From NCBI GenBank assembly GCA_000333855.2, contig CM007317.1:2432-41398 (forward strand): a stretch of DNA of 38,967 nucleotides, in the 5' to 3' direction. The position numbers and the translations under genes are program-made. The DNA comes from Endotrypanum monterogeii (taxonomy: Eukaryota > Euglenozoa > Kinetoplastea > Trypanosomatida > Trypanosomatidae). The notes beneath the pieces are model-generated. The model was not told the origin of the DNA and ran no database searches. It was given only the letters and a program-made list of their open reading frames with translations. This document shows, piece after piece, positions 8,899-18,701 of this stretch (position 1 is its first letter; each line of letters begins with the position of its first letter).

Positions 8899-9549
8899 GT
8901 GCTGAGAGTGCCTCTTGGACTATCCCGTGCCGAGGCCAGGAGGTCCACCCTCCCACCCTCCCGAGGTGCCCAGCTGCTGATGTTCGCGAAAAAGTCGCGT
9001 GCCCGCAGTGTAGTAAGGTCAGAGGGATGTATGGCTAGTGGCAGCGGTGCTGTAGTCCTGTCTAGCGGCGCGTCGGGGTGACCCTTTGATATCCCTATGA
9101 GGGTGTTCGTTCTCAGTGGGATACCAGGCTCGGATGAGCAACCCTCGCTAGAAATTGGCGGGGGCAACAACAGTCTGAGGAGACATCGATGGAAACATCC
9201 CTGGCGTGGTGAACCCACGACGCATGGGGTGTGGGAAGAGGCTGCGGGAGTGGGGGTGGGGACGTGCCGAGATGCCTCCGTCCGCCACTGCCGCAAGACG
9301 TCTGTTGTCGTGCCCAGCGCCAGAAGGATAAATCTGTATATCTTCCGGACGGAATGTTGTGCCCAGGTGGAAAGTGCTTCACAACAGCAGGGAAAGACGT
9401 TCAAAGCAAACGTTTCTCGACCTCCAGCTAATCTACTATGAGCACGCAAATGCCCAAATGTGCGCTGAGAAGGGGCTTTGCAAATAATTCTTTACGAGTA
9501 CTGTTACAGAGAGAAGAAAAAATTGCCATAGATGGTACTCCTCTTTACC
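8899..9549. other. Intergenic, possible degenerate retroposon body
   Basis: GC-richer than its surroundings, with no recognised protein on either strand. If the conserved head at 8785-8898 is a retroposon 5' end, the degenerate body would run through this stretch; no clear poly-A tail or target-site duplication is visible. Confidence 0.3.
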
Positions 9550-11115
9550 TCATTTCTGCTCCGATCCAGAGGTGTTGGCCGCACTACCAGAGGTTCCTGC
9601 AAGGTTCAGGATGTCGTGAAGTACACCACCGAGAAATGCTCTGCAAGCACTCTCTCGGGCAGTGGTGTAGCGCGAAGAAATGGCACGACCAACGAGTTTG
9701 ATCTCACCCCCTGCGCCAGACTGCATTGTCACCTCAAACAAACGCTGATGAGGCTTTGAGAAACCGTCGAGGTAGTCACTGAGGGACTCACCATTTGTGT
9801 CGAATGGGATGCCGTGACGGGAGTCAGACAACTTGTCGTAGAAGCGAGGATCGCGCACATGCTTTTTAAACTTTGTGCGGCGTACCATGCGGCCATCCTC
9901 CGGTTGGGAAACTCCATAGATATCAGCGAAGGAGGGCGTAGAGGCAATATCCACGCAGTCAAAGAAGGCTGGTCCACGTTGGTAAGCAGACCGCTCCTGT
10001 GCGGACAGCCAGCCGTCAGTCACAGTTGTCGAGGTTCCCAGAGACACAGGTGAACCTTGGGCAGGTTCGAGCTGCCGAGCTATAAGCTCATGGGTGCGAC
10101 GACGCCACTCGCCCACAGCGTCGATCAGACCAGGGCCATCAGCCAGATTTTCGGACCTCAGTGATCCACTACCCAGAGCCTCAAGAGTAATGCCTTGCGC
10201 CTCCGTACGACTCGCGCCAAATCCGGCAACAACAGCTAGGTCATCAACGTCGCTTTCACCACAACCGCCCGCGACAACGCTATGGATCCGTCGCGTCCTA
10301 TCCGGTGATGCATCTTGTGGCGCACCGTCGAACACCGGTGCCTGCTCCGAGTCACCAGGCATAACGCGAGACCGGGCAATGTAATGCACGGAATGTCCCT
10401 GTACAGCGAGAATCGCCTCTGCCACATTCAGCGCTGGGAAGTGCTCGAGTACACGAAGGAGCAGCTTTGAGGCTCGCATAGGGACGTTAGGCTCATCATG
10501 CAGCTGGTACATACGCTCCAGCACACGTGTCGCGGCATCGAGCCCCATACTCTGATACACGGCACCGACAAACTGCGAAAATTTCCACCCCAGCGAGCTT
10601 TGCCCGCAAGGGAGTAGGGAAATCTGATACGAGGTTCCCGCAATGTCTTGTCTCCTCATCAGCGGTGCCTCCGCCTCCAAAAAATTCAAGGTAGATGTCC
10701 CAGACGGATCCATCCCCGGGCCATCACACTCCTTGCAGACCATCTGCATCGCGTCGAACTGCAGATCCTTTGAGAAGAGTCGCGAAGTGAAGTGATTGTG
10801 AAGAACGGCATTGAGCTCGCTCGCCGCATTGGAAGTGGCAGTGATGCCGCGTCGGCAGCAGTACTTCAGCACAGCACCAGATAAGTAATCGTCAACAAGG
10901 GCATCTCCCAAAGTCGTTAGCTGGTGCTGATGCGCATCAAATCGCGGCGTGAACAATGGCAAAAACGGCGCTGCAGCCGTATCTGAAAGACTACCGGTGG
11001 GATTTTCTGGCAGAAACGGAGCGTAGTTGACGCCGCACTGACTAAGAGCGTGAAGGAAACATTGATACGCGGCCGGGCTCACGCGCGCGACTCGAAGTGT
11101 GAAACTACATCGCAT
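9550..11115 (-). CDS. RNase III-fold protein with lost catalytic residues, mL44-like
   Basis: A 521-aa protein from the ATG at 11115; the frame continues 16 codons upstream from a GTG only. A CT-rich tract with a T10 run and ACATAG (AG at 11177-11176) supports the later start. Residues ~62-205 carry the RNase III fold: HQLTTLGDALVDDYLSG matches the signature helix, and FVGAVYQSMGLDAATRVLE matches the second helix (family: (D/E)xxEAxIGAxYxDxGxxxA). The acids normally in that second helix are W and S here, and the glutamates of the first signature are missing, so cleavage activity looks lost. A double-stranded RNA-binding-like segment lies near 440-505 (GGEIKLVGRAISSRYTTARE). This matches inactive RNase III-like mitoribosomal proteins (mL44, mL57). 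The Arg-rich N-terminus MRCSFTLRVARVSPAAYQ suits mitochondrial import. A mitochondrial RNA-processing role is the alternative. Confidence 0.8.
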   Translation of the reverse strand: MRCSFTLRVARVSPAAYQCFLHALSQCGVNYAPFLPENPTGSLSDTAAAPFLPLFTPRFDAHQHQLTTLGDALVDDYLSGAVLKYCCRRGITATSNAASELNAVLHNHFTSRLFSKDLQFDAMQMVCKECDGPGMDPSGTSTLNFLEAEAPLMRRQDIAGTSYQISLLPCGQSSLGWKFSQFVGAVYQSMGLDAATRVLERMYQLHDEPNVPMRASKLLLRVLEHFPALNVAEAILAVQGHSVHYIARSRVMPGDSEQAPVFDGAPQDASPDRTRRIHSVVAGGCGESDVDDLAVVAGFGASRTEAQGITLEALGSGSLRSENLADGPGLIDAVGEWRRRTHELIARQLEPAQGSPVSLGTSTTVTDGWLSAQERSAYQRGPAFFDCVDIASTPSFADIYGVSQPEDGRMVRRTKFKKHVRDPRFYDKLSDSRHGIPFDTNGESLSDYLDGFSKPHQRLFEVTMQSGAGGEIKLVGRAISSRYTTARESACRAFLGGVLHDILNLAGTSGSAANTSGSEQK

Positions 11116-11856
11116 GGTTCTCGTGATAGTGAAGAGGATGGGAACAGTGGCGAGAACTCGCACCCGTCCACAAGCCTATGTCCGGCAGTAAAAAAAAAAG
11201 GGGGGAGGGGGAAAGATAGAAATTAAAGAGTAGGTTACCGGATGCGAGTACAGGGAAAGAGGCAGTGTGGTCCATGTGCCAAAACAGCACAAAGGAGACA
11301 CCTGGAAGAGCACCAAGGGCGTCAACAGACCATTCACTGGTGCATATGTTTGTGCACAAATAAAATGTTTTTGTGAGTCTGCGGCTAGAGGTCATCGATT
11401 TCAGTAGCACACTCTTTTCTCGTAGCTTTATTGTATACGTGCAGACAGATGCATCTACCTCTATCAAAGAAAAAAAAAACGTAACTCTCTCTTCAGTAAA
11501 TGCCGTTGTCAAGTCAGCCCGACTTTACCGCAGCGCAGGGAAAAACTCGAAAATTGTGCACATACCAATTCACATCACCTTTGTTGTGTTGTGAGAATCC
11601 ACTGCATCGTCGTGCTGGGAATAGCTACAACGTTCACATGTTATGTCTTAGGCATGAAACGTTTGCGAGCAGGGGGGAGGTTGTGGGGGCACCGGTACCG
11701 CTAGGATAACAATAACAATACGCATAATAAAGGAGGCCTCAGAACCCCTCATGCTTGACATACAATGTCATTTCCCCCGAGACAGCGGAGTGCACAGAGA
11801 TACATGCATTTAAAAAAAAAAGAGTTGAGGCAAGGCAGTGAGACGCTGAGGGCATG
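11116..11856. other. Intergenic with CT tract upstream of RNase III-fold gene
   Basis: The minus strand carries a TCTTTCCCCCTCCCCCC plus T10 run at about 11190-11219 and the acceptor ACATAG. The remainder, up to the FOP-like stop, is AT-richer and holds no convincing frame. An A10 run (T on minus) lies at 11811-11820. Confidence 0.5.
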
Positions 11857-12552
11857 CTATTTGTTAAGGCATTCGACCTCGTCGCAGTGCATTATTGCGT
11901 CGAGGGCTACATCCGTGTCAGAGAAAGGAATGGAGTCTTCATATTTGCCAAGCTCATACTGAACATCCGCGTCCTCCGGTTGTGCCACCGGAGTGGCCTT
12001 TGCCAGGGCTCCTGAAGGTGACACGGGAGTGGGTGAAGGAGTTGGCGACTCAGCGGTCGTGATCCCAGTAGGTACAGTCGACGCGGCCGCCGGTGTAGTG
12101 ACACTCAAAGGTTTGGCGTCCGATAGTTGACTCCCCAGCCCGTGCAACTGAAGTAGTCGCTCTAGGAGCGAACCCTCACCCGGCAACCGAACCAGGTCAG
12201 CAAGAAGGGAAACGCGCTCATCGAAAAGGAGGTGTACACTGCTCTCCACGGTGAACACACCCGCGGTCTGCTGGAGGTGATGGTGCTCGAGAAAGTCGTA
12301 GAGCAGCAAGAGGCTCAGTTTCGCAGGGGTCGTGAGTGTCAGCGGTCGCATAAATGAGCCAACTGCCGCGTTTTGCAGATCATCGTCTCCGCGGAGTAGC
12401 GCGAGAGCTGTGGCACGCAGTTGAGCTCTTATCTTGCCAAGAGTACCAGACGCAGTAAGGGCGCTAACAAACGCCTCCTGTAGCTGCAAAAGAGCTGCGT
12501 TTGACTCATTTCCCTCTGCCTGAGCTGCTTCAGCCACTCCGTCGTCATCCAT
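11857..12552 (-). CDS. FOP: FOP/FGFR1OP (CEP43)-family basal body protein
   Basis: A 231-aa protein from the ATG at 12552. The open frame runs 125 codons further upstream, but a C/T-rich tract ends in TACGTCCAG (AG at 12560-12559) only 6-7 nt before this ATG. Residues 22-105 match the FOP N-terminal dimerisation/LisH region: LQEAFVSALTASGTLGKIRA then QLRATALALL, followed by LLLLYDFLEHHHLQQTAGVF and the ES of the xPE(S/T) turn. In animals FOP sits at subdistal and ciliary basal body structures with CEP350 and CEP19 and is needed for ciliogenesis; FOP-like proteins are also basal-body proteins in protists. The tail is Pro/Ser/Thr-rich with an acidic end (KYEDSIPFSDTDVALD). FOR20 or OFD1-type LisH proteins are alternatives, but the length and LGKIRAQLR signature favour FOP. 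Confidence 0.85.
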   Translation of the reverse strand: MDDDGVAEAAQAEGNESNAALLQLQEAFVSALTASGTLGKIRAQLRATALALLRGDDDLQNAAVGSFMRPLTLTTPAKLSLLLLYDFLEHHHLQQTAGVFTVESSVHLLFDERVSLLADLVRLPGEGSLLERLLQLHGLGSQLSDAKPLSVTTPAAASTVPTGITTAESPTPSPTPVSPSGALAKATPVAQPEDADVQYELGKYEDSIPFSDTDVALDAIMHCDEVECLNK

Positions 12553-13138
12553 ATCGACCTGGACGTAGAGAAAGCAGTGATGAACTGATTGGTGTGTTGA
12601 TCGGCAGCAGCGAACTGCTCTACTTTCAAAAGGAAGCAGGCACGTAAAAACAAAATACAAGCATGATAGGTAAGAGAAAGGAGAAGCAATACGTGAGAGC
12701 TGGATAGAAGATGTCACAGCACGTGGGCAACCGAAATGCAGCCCCCCTTCCCCCTCGCAAGGGCTGAGGGTCTGCTGGAGGTGGCTCAGCATAACTTGCA
12801 GCCCTTTGCCAGATGGCTTCTTGAGAGAAAAACTGAGAAGTCGTGCAATAATAATAATAAGAGTCCTACGCTGGCACGCCCTCATGTTCAAGGTTCGGTG
12901 CCCCGTGCACCATCGAGGCGTCGTCACGCTTCGACGGGGTGGGAGGAAAAACAGATATACATCTGCCCTTTTCTCGAAAGAATATTACTGCACTTTTTTT
13001 TTTCTTACCCACGCTACTCTCCGAGACACCAAAGCTGAGTCGGTTAATTTAATCGTCATGCGAGGGATCAAAAGTTGTGAGGGGCAGAGATGAAAGGGGT
13101 GTAAACACAAAGAGCTGGGGACGATCCCCCCCCCCCCC
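12553..13138. other. Intergenic with FOP trans-splice signals
   Basis: Holds pyrimidine tracts on the minus strand (TCTCCTTTCTCTTACC, then TGCTTTCTCTACGTCCAG) feeding the FOP-like start, and a C-run at 13128-13138 on plus directly after the AAMP stop codon. No coding frame is convincing. Confidence 0.5.
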
Positions 13139-14476
13139 TCAGGGCATGTTATGGAAGGTTTCCGTGAAGTGATAAAATTTTACGGTGCCGTCATCGCTTG
13201 TGCTAGCAAGTGTATTGGGTGTAGTAGCAAGACTGAGAATCATGCGACGGTGGCCCATGAGCTCTACTATTGGCTCCTGAGCCGGGGAACGACCGTCCCA
13301 TACGCGAACCACACCGTCGCTGCACCCAGCGGCGATAAGATTCGAGTGACACCAAAGGGCTGGTATAACACTTTCGCCTACATTAAATATAGTGCGAGGG
13401 GAGAAATCTGTGATGTTCCAAACGACGACGCGACAATCGCAACTGGCCGTCAAGAGAAGCAAAGAATTTTTGCTCATTGTCAGCGACTCGATGGCTTGTT
13501 CATGCAGATCCTCCAAGTGCGATACAGCTTTGCCGCTGCGCAAGGAGACCACATGCAAGGTACCATCTTCACAGCCGACAACGCATTGATCGTCATTCAC
13601 GAACTGCAGCGCTGTGACACCGGCATTGTCGGGACTCAGATCCTTCGAAATGTTGACCTCTTGTTCGCCGGTTTTGGGGGTGAATACACCAACGGAACCG
13701 TCACTGCTACCGGTAACCAGCTTCTTGACATCCGGCGCCCAGGCGGTGCATGTCACCGCGCCGCGATGGCCCACGAAATACATGACGAGTGTGCCTTTGA
13801 TGGCGTTCCACATCGCCGCCTGCGCCTCGTCGGCACCGGCGACGAGTATGAGACTTGACGGGTGCCACAAAAGCGTCATAATCTCACCGTACAGATCGGT
13901 CAGGGTATGCTGGCGCTCCCATGTCTCGGTCGACCATATCATAACGGTAAAATCGAGACTGCCACTGGCTAGCCAGTCTCCGTTCGGAGAAAAGGCCAGA
14001 AGGCTAACAGTATCGGTATGGCCCTGTAGGGTGGCCTTCAGGACGGGCTCCCCAGCAGCGTCACTCACCTCCAAGATGTACACCTCCTCACCTTCTCCAC
14101 TCACAGCAAAGATGCTCGTGTTTTGCGGGTGCGCCGCTATCGCATGGAGAGGCTTGCGCTCGGGTGCTGCAAACGTCGCGAAGGCGTCGTCGCGCGCCGG
14201 CTCGTGATCAGGGGCCGCGTTGAGGTCTTCCATCTCCGCATCCGAGTGCGGAGCCTCGCCCTCACGATCGCCATCGATTTCTTCTTCGTTAACTGCGCGC
14301 TCGTCGTCCATTCGAGGGTCGTTGTCATTTGCATCAGATGACTCGTCGCCATCGTCTTCGTTTAGGGCACATTCGTCGAGAATATCGACCTCAGGATCCT
14401 CGAGATCGATGAAGGCCTCCTCAGCCTCCTCAATGTCCTCGCCAAGACCCTCATGCTTTGAAGCGTGACGAGACAT
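13139..14476 (-). CDS. AAMP: AAMP/Sqt1-type WD40 ribosome-assembly protein
   Basis: A 445-aa protein from the ATG at 14476; 30 extra upstream codons precede the acceptor TTATCAG, whose AG (14482-14481) lies just before this start. Residues 1-100 are strongly acidic (EDIEEAEEAFIDLEDPEVD and more). Residues ~108-440 form a beta-propeller of about seven or eight WD repeats, with readable GH...W(D/S) units such as LQGHTDTVSLLAFSPNGDWL, FVGHRGAVTCTAWAPD and LMGHRRMILSLATTPN. An acidic head plus this propeller is the layout of human AAMP and yeast Sqt1. Sqt1 is the dedicated chaperone that holds newly made uL16 (Rpl10) before it joins the 60S subunit, so a cytosolic role in ribosome assembly is expected. 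WD proteins are easily confused, but the architecture and spacing favour AAMP over a generic WD protein. Confidence 0.85.
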   Translation of the reverse strand: MSRHASKHEGLGEDIEEAEEAFIDLEDPEVDILDECALNEDDGDESSDANDNDPRMDDERAVNEEEIDGDREGEAPHSDAEMEDLNAAPDHEPARDDAFATFAAPERKPLHAIAAHPQNTSIFAVSGEGEEVYILEVSDAAGEPVLKATLQGHTDTVSLLAFSPNGDWLASGSLDFTVMIWSTETWERQHTLTDLYGEIMTLLWHPSSLILVAGADEAQAAMWNAIKGTLVMYFVGHRGAVTCTAWAPDVKKLVTGSSDGSVGVFTPKTGEQEVNISKDLSPDNAGVTALQFVNDDQCVVGCEDGTLHVVSLRSGKAVSHLEDLHEQAIESLTMSKNSLLLLTASCDCRVVVWNITDFSPRTIFNVGESVIPALWCHSNLIAAGCSDGVVRVWDGRSPAQEPIVELMGHRRMILSLATTPNTLASTSDDGTVKFYHFTETFHNMP

Positions 14477-14581
14477 ACGGCTGATAACCACAAGCACACA
14501 AAAAATATATAATAATAAAAATGAATGCACACAGACGGCTTTGTGTTGAAAAGTGTTACTCGGCACTCACGCCTCGAATAG

Positions 14582-14620
<39 letters not shown>

Positions 14621-15246
14621 GTATGATAGTAGAAACGGCAAACGCGGATTGACACTGAGATGAACGTAATCGAATGCACAGAGGGGAAAGGTGAAATGGT
14701 GTAGATAGAAACCTGCGTAAGCGTATACGACTATGTGAAAATGCAGAGAGCACACACAAGACTGACAGTGAAACGAGAGCGCAACCTAAGTGATGCAAGC
14801 GCAGCGCGCAGAGCATGTGCATCACACCCAAGCACTGCAACACCAAAGAAACAGGTGGAAAAAAAAAGGTGCGAGCACCCGCCCACGTTGAAGACGCAAA
14901 AAAGCGACCCCGTCGGAGGGCCAAGGGAGCAGGAAAATGTTGCCTCATTTTGAGCGCAGATCGCACAACAACATGTCACAGCGAGGCGTGCAGCGATATG
15001 GCAGGTTTCCTGGTCGATCTTTGAGTAACAACGGCACAGCCCAGTGGGAGAAATGAAAGCTAACGATAACACTAAGTGGCATGCAAGGGTTCATTTCTGA
15101 TGATGATGCAGATGTATACCTCTCCAGTCGCTAGTCGTTGAACAGAAACATCTACAAAATAAAAAAAAAAAAAGGGGAGGGGGAAGAGAACGGAGTAATA
15201 GAGCAGACTCTAAAAATGTTTATGCCTCGCTTTTGTTTAGCGATTG
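14477..15246. other. Intergenic between CEP104 and AAMP genes
   Basis: AT-rich upstream region of AAMP. It includes a TA tract described separately and T-rich sequence (TTTTTATTATTATATATTTT) before the AG used for AAMP. An A-run at 15160-15171 lies just after the CEP104 stop. No coding frame. Confidence 0.5.
14584..14617. repeat. (TA)17 microsatellite
   Basis: Thirty-four bases of pure TA repeat, about 110-140 nt upstream of the AAMP start codon and probably upstream of its splice acceptor. Self-complementary if transcribed. Confidence 0.95.
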
Positions 15247-17334
15247 TCAGCGCTTACGGGCGATACTGTCTCGTATACCTGCGTGGTGGATTTTTTCGAG
15301 ATCCTTGTCTCGTACAGCGAGGTGACGCCCGGCGACAAGTTTCACGAGTATGGATACGGCCAGATCGCGCACCTCGGAGTTTGGGTGGTTTACGGTGGGG
15401 AGGAGGAGTTTGTGCAAAACATGCTTCGAATTGACACCTGCGCTGTCCAGATGCAATCGCCCGTGTTCAACGAGCAATTGGAGGAGATTCAGCCGCGCGA
15501 GCTGGGCTTTTGCGTTGCTGAGTGGCAGATTGCGTCGCTCCTTGTCCGTCGGCTCCATCAGAGCGACCGAGAGAATGGAGGTCGACGGAACGGAGGAGGT
15601 CTTCACATACAGCAGTACCGTATTATGCGCTTCATCACGGATACGCTGAAGGTTGTCGCTGCATCGAGTAATGAGACGGGGCAGCAGCGCGATAAGCGGT
15701 GAAACAAGTTCAGCAATGCGCCGGGAGGAGCTAGTGAGGCACATGCAGACGAACCTGCATGCTGCGAAGACCACATTCGGTATCGGATCCTGAATACCGT
15801 AACCGCTCATATCTAGAAAGCGCAGTAATGCACCCTGCATCGTGTGTAGCGGCGACGAAAACATGTCAATGTTTTCTGTGAGCACTGTCAAGGCAGCCTC
15901 GCGTAGTTTGAAATGCCGCGAAAGCAGACACGCGACGGTGAAGACCCCTAGAGCAGCAATCTGCGGCTGGATATCAAAGCCAGGATTTGGAAGTACTAGG
16001 GAGGTGACTTCTTCAGAATTAGCACATGATAAAATGACTCGCGCAATAGCTTGTTCCTGCGTCTCGAGTGTGGCTATGTCAATTATCTTCTCAGCCTCTT
16101 CGTTGGCTTCTATCGCCAGACTGCTCCTTGGCTTCTCCGTCTCCGCTACCTCCATAGTGTAGGGTATACGTGCCACGTGGCCAGAGGACGGAGAGTGTTT
16201 GACATCGTATCCGGGCCGGCTGGCAACATCGGGCGCGCGATCATCATCGTGCTCGAAGGGTGTGGTCCCTCCCAGTGCCGGAAGAGATGACTCTACAAAA
16301 AGTTGTTCCATCAATGTATTCATGCGATGTTTTATCTGCTGCGCAACTTCGAACTCCTCGTTGATGATCGCCTGGACTTTGTCCTCCTCTAGCTCATAAA
16401 TCTCTTTCGCTACACGGTTCAGTAAGGCCAACTTGTCACGGCACGCCACAGCGACGTGGTAGTCCTCGACAGCGGTTGCTTCCATCTTGAGCGACACCAG
16501 CTCCTCGGAACGGCGCAGAAAAAAGTCTTCAAACTCGAGAATGCGAACGGAACGGAAGACCATGCTCTGCGACGTGCGAGAGGACGTTGGGCGTCTTTGA
16601 GACCCGTAACCCGGAGCCGGGGGCGACGAAGCAAACGCAGATACAGGCTGTCCATTCTCTGGCTCCCCTTTCCACGCCCTGTTTGCGTGCTGACCATCGA
16701 ATGCAACTAAATCTTCAGGTGAGTTGGATGCCGGCTGCCTTGGTGACGGTTGCTTTACCGGTGATGGAGTCGCATTGCTTGCCTGTTGCGCTGTGGCGCC
16801 CGAGGAAGGTAGATCAGCATGAAATAAAATTGGCTCTATTAAGTACCCGCTACACTCTAGAGAGTATATCCCTACCTGATGCCCGGTGTTGTAGGCGTTG
16901 ATGAAGGGCCGGTCAAACAGTAGCTTCAGAAAGTAAGCCTCAGTTTTGAGGTGAACAGTCTTGCGCTCCTTTGATTTGAAATGAGATTGTTCGTTGCTGT
17001 TGAAGTCTACAGAGCCAAGCTTCACAAAGCGAACGCTGCGAAATGATGGAGGATTGTCCCAGTCATCCTCTTGTGAAAGCTTTGCAACGCGAACCTCCAC
17101 CTTGGTGGCGATCTTTGACTCATGGGAGAGAATGCGAAGTTGCTGCAGCCACACGTTTCCCTGGAAACGAATCACTAATGTTTGCGGTGTCTTGCCGTGG
17201 CACGCGCTCTGCCAACCAGCTGGTGTTGATGACCCGGGTTTTATAATACCGTTGCATCCACCCAGCTCTGAGATCGGATGTTGCGGGTCCTCGCTGGTGC
17301 AGAACAGTACATCGTAAGGAAGACCAACAGACAT
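15247..17334 (-). CDS. CEP104: CEP104/FAP256-type ciliary tip protein
   Basis: A 695-aa protein from the ATG at 17334. The frame starts 8 codons earlier with GTG, but a C/T tract ends in ACTTTTAG (AG at 17359-17358) right there, so M9 is the first AUG of the mRNA. Residues 1-165 form a jelly-roll-like domain (LVIRFQGNVWLQQLRILSHE; VRFVKLGSVDFNSNEQS; YLKLLF-type strand; QVGIYSLECSGYL) as in CEP104. A Ser/Pro linker (~170-255) precedes a coiled coil at ~258-340, with DYHVAVACRDKL and NEEFEVAQQIKHRM units. Residues ~420-695 are HEAT/TOG-like (QPQIAALGVFTVACLLSRHF; EVRDLAVSILVKLVAG). CEP104 binds tubulin through its TOG domain and tracks growing ciliary tips. Compared with human CEP104 (~925 aa), the C-terminal zinc-finger and CP110/EB1-binding parts are missing. 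I see no frame continuing past the stop. Confidence 0.9.
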   Translation of the reverse strand: MSVGLPYDVLFCTSEDPQHPISELGGCNGIIKPGSSTPAGWQSACHGKTPQTLVIRFQGNVWLQQLRILSHESKIATKVEVRVAKLSQEDDWDNPPSFRSVRFVKLGSVDFNSNEQSHFKSKERKTVHLKTEAYFLKLLFDRPFINAYNTGHQVGIYSLECSGYLIEPILFHADLPSSGATAQQASNATPSPVKQPSPRQPASNSPEDLVAFDGQHANRAWKGEPENGQPVSAFASSPPAPGYGSQRRPTSSRTSQSMVFRSVRILEFEDFFLRRSEELVSLKMEATAVEDYHVAVACRDKLALLNRVAKEIYELEEDKVQAIINEEFEVAQQIKHRMNTLMEQLFVESSLPALGGTTPFEHDDDRAPDVASRPGYDVKHSPSSGHVARIPYTMEVAETEKPRSSLAIEANEEAEKIIDIATLETQEQAIARVILSCANSEEVTSLVLPNPGFDIQPQIAALGVFTVACLLSRHFKLREAALTVLTENIDMFSSPLHTMQGALLRFLDMSGYGIQDPIPNVVFAACRFVCMCLTSSSRRIAELVSPLIALLPRLITRCSDNLQRIRDEAHNTVLLYVKTSSVPSTSILSVALMEPTDKERRNLPLSNAKAQLARLNLLQLLVEHGRLHLDSAGVNSKHVLHKLLLPTVNHPNSEVRDLAVSILVKLVAGRHLAVRDKDLEKIHHAGIRDSIARKR

Positions 17335-18164
17335 GATTCTACGGCCCTTCCGACGCACTAAAAGTCGGAGGGATTGAGGGAGTGAATGAAAGCAAAATGA
17401 ACAAAAGAAAGGTGGAAAATAGCAGGTTCTGCAGACAACTCACGAATCAGTTACTGCTTTCCGTGGATGGGGGGGGGGGGAGGGGTTCAACAGGGGAACT
17501 TCTAGAGCTCACAACACACACTGAGGCATGCCTACGGAGTTGTAGTTGGAGACTATGGTATTGCCTCCCTCACCGCCAAGCAATCATCCGAGGGATGAAG
17601 ACAGATAAAACAAAGGAAAGGACAAGGAAAAAGTGAAATTTGATATACATTTATATAATATATGTTGCTACTGGTACTTCTTGACAGACTACCAGAGCAC
17701 CGAGCATTGCAGTGAAGTAAACAACAGATTTTTTTCTCTAGTAGAAATTTATCGGCCAAACATGCCCGATAAGCACAAACCTCTCCCCCCTCTGTGTGTA
17801 TGTTTGTGTGTGTGTGTGTGGAGATACGCGTAAGTAACCCCGATTCCGCGATCGGGAATCCAGGTGTGTGCTCCAAGTATGATCGTGAGCCTCGGATAAG
17901 GTAAGCTCGCAACGCAGGAACGCAGATACACGCATACACACACACACAAAAAAAAAAAAACAAGAGCATACTCAAGCAACTCTGGGCAATTTTACCGCGC
18001 TGACCTCGACTGAAGTGCCTCCCATTCCTACAATGAGGAATGACGGTGGGACATGGTGGACAACTTCGGGAAATCGCTTTAAATATAAATACACACACGT
18101 GCATCAGCCCAGCCCCATTGCGTGCCAATCATCGCACACACCCTGACACTACACAAGTCAGACC
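17335..18164. other. Intergenic upstream of CEP104
   Basis: Contains a (TG)n patch (17804-17820), a (CA)n patch near 17930-17948 with an adjacent A-run, and a perfect 7-bp hairpin at 18023-18042 (CATTCCT/AGGAATG, loop ACAATG). C/T-rich tracts on the minus strand precede the CEP104 acceptor. The minus-strand open frames here are low-complexity and not credible. Confidence 0.5.
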
Positions 18165-18701
18165 TCACGAACCTCTGTACGCACCAGTGATTGGAGTAGG
18201 TGGCAGCTCTGTGATGATCTTGGCATAGTTGCTCTGCATGCTTCGAAGGAACCGTGGGTTCAAGGGTCCATCGGTCTCATCATACCACTTCGATGGAGCG
18301 TCACGACGCCGCACCTGTCGCTGAGATTCCATGGCTTCTTTCCCTTGTGCCTCAAGCTCTTGGCGCCGGAGTAGCACCATCTCGGCTACCCGAGACGCGC
18401 CTGTGGTTGTCGTCAGCGGGTACTTTTCTACGGGAACTCCGCGGCGCTCAAGCTCGCGCTCGAACGCACCACGACCGCTATGATGGAGCCCCATGTTGTT
18501 GTTATGGCTCTGTGTCGCTCGGCGGGCATTCATCGTGTTGCGAGTTTGTAGCCGTTCCATCCCGTAATACCAGCGCATCGTTGAGCGTGCCGACAAGTAC
18601 TTATTAGCATTAAAGTCGTTCACATGGTCCTCGTCCCAGAGACCCGTGCCCCTCATGTACTTCATGGTGAAGCCGCCGAGGCTGATGCCTGAGCTCCGCA
18701 T
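18165..18701 (-). CDS. Conserved-looking hypothetical, 178 aa
   Basis: The ATG at 18701 opens a 178-codon frame. The protein is basic, rich in R, N, M and T, with no membrane segment or signal peptide. It has short aromatic motifs (GLWDEDHVND, STMRWYYGMERL, PSKWYDETDG) and a predicted helix around 105-130 (EMVLLRRQELEAQGKEAME). Many short motifs separated by extended stretches, like this, occur in axonemal microtubule-inner proteins and in trypanosomatid mitoribosomal add-on proteins, but nothing seen here decides between them. The regular codon use and the position between two certain genes argue it is real. Upstream pyrimidine content is modest (TTTTTTCAAG, then CATTTGAG near the ATG), so the acceptor is less clear than for its neighbours. 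Confidence 0.65.
   Translation of the reverse strand: MRSSGISLGGFTMKYMRGTGLWDEDHVNDFNANKYLSARSTMRWYYGMERLQTRNTMNARRATQSHNNNMGLHHSGRGAFERELERRGVPVEKYPLTTTTGASRVAEMVLLRRQELEAQGKEAMESQRQVRRRDAPSKWYDETDGPLNPRFLRSMQSNYAKIITELPPTPITGAYRGS

Noticed and set aside
8865..9449. 194-codon minus-strand ORF
   Set aside because: Overlaps the dispersed repeat, starts without splice signals and shows no domain; probably chance in GC-rich repeat sequence.
13151..13858. 235-codon plus-strand ORF
   Set aside because: Lies opposite the AAMP WD40 gene; no splice tract or recognisable protein, so a shadow frame.
17553..18128. 191-codon minus-strand ORF upstream of CEP104
   Set aside because: Composed of CA/TG microsatellite and cysteine-rich low-complexity text; overlaps the region expected to be untranslated.
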